5,226 nt of DNA. It comes from an uncultured Alphaproteobacteria bacterium (GTDB lineage: Bacteria; Pseudomonadota; Alphaproteobacteria; Rhizobiales; Beijerinckiaceae). The position numbers and the translations under genes were made by a program. Shown one piece after another: positions 5,140 through 5,226 of this stretch. The number at the start of each line of letters is the position of its first letter. Position 1 is the first letter of the stretch. The stretch spans positions 1 through 5,226 of the forward strand of contig CALCZO010000113.1 of the NCBI GenBank assembly GCA_937903315.1, given 5' to 3'. Below the pieces are notes generated by a model. That model searched no databases. It saw only the letters and a program-made list of their open reading frames with translations, and was not told the origin of the DNA.

Positions 5140-5226
5140 ATGATGGCCACACGCCGTTCGCCGCCGCCGGATGATCCGTTGCGGCACAGCGACGGACCAG
5201 ACCGGGACAGGGCCATGACCGCGGAC
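5140..5226 (+). CDS. Possible N-terminus of a divergent gene, cut by the window edge
   Basis: An open plus-strand frame starts at ATG 5140 or ATG 5143 and runs to the window end (29 codons), with a third in-frame ATG at 5215. The visible residues (MMATRRSPPPDDPLRHSDG, then PDRDRAMTAD) are polar and charged, like a disordered N-terminal tail. I do not recognise a family. Codons are mostly G/C at the third position, as expected for a real gene in this genome. No strong Shine-Dalgarno precedes 5140; GGGACAGGG before 5215 is purine-rich but only about 2 nt from the ATG. The start is therefore undecided, and a non-coding reading remains possible. Confidence 0.35.
   Translation, partial: MMATRRSPPPDDPLRHSDGPDRDRAMTAD

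Noticed and set aside
5058..5216. N-terminal extension of the hypothetical membrane protein
   Set aside because: It is low-complexity and Arg/Ser/Gly-rich, would place the hydrophobic anchor after residue 54, and covers the promoter-like region and a likely divergent gene start.
1..5226. Mobile element, CRISPR array, tRNA, rRNA or toxin-antitoxin system
   Set aside because: No spaced repeat array, terminal inverted repeats, transposase motif, tRNA cloverleaf or rRNA segment seen on either strand; the genes look like stable chromosomal genes.

Overview
The window is a GC-rich, tightly packed piece of ordinary bacterial chromosome. It has six complete protein genes, the likely start of a seventh at the right edge, and almost no non-coding DNA. 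The gene set points to an alphaproteobacterium: a serine acetyltransferase followed by a DUF3126-type small protein, and a small zf-CHCC (NDUFS6-like) zinc-finger protein. Hyphomicrobiales is my best guess from remembered neighbourhoods, but the order is not proven by the sequence. I see no rRNA, tRNA, CRISPR array, insertion sequence, phage gene or other sign of recent transfer.

Left block (26-2382). On the minus strand a 79-residue zinc-finger protein (1251-1490) is followed 40 nt later by a class A FAD-dependent aromatic hydroxylase-like monooxygenase (26-1210), probably one transcript. Divergent from them across 121 nt is an alpha/beta hydrolase (1612-2382) with a complete Ser-Asp-His triad.

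Middle block (2383-4394). The hydrolase stop abuts, with no gap, the stop of a convergent crotonase-fold gene (2383-3183, minus). This protein keeps the oxyanion-hole motifs but has Gly and Ala where classical enoyl-CoA hydratases carry their two catalytic glutamates. It diverges across 88 nt from cysE (3272-4093, plus), the first enzyme of cysteine synthesis from serine. After 91 nt cysE is followed by a DUF3126 gene (4185-4394) that starts at TTG behind a strong Shine-Dalgarno.

Right block (4395-5226). Three bases after the DUF3126 stop comes the stop of a minus-strand gene for a 219-residue membrane-anchored, probably periplasmic, protein of unknown function (4398-5057). An open plus-strand frame from 5140 runs off the window and is probably the N-terminus of a divergent gene.

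The most notable structure is non-coding information folded into coding DNA. Both convergent junctions have essentially no intergenic space (0 and 3 nt), and each has a perfect 18-19 nt inverted repeat inside the 3' end of the minus-strand gene, where it could terminate transcripts of the opposing gene. A TTGCAC element recurs upstream of three of the four minus-strand genes, with a convincing -10 only at the crotonase gene. I did not find a clearly new multi-gene system. The best leads are the glutamate-less crotonase, the cysE-DUF3126 pair and the zinc-finger/monooxygenase pair.
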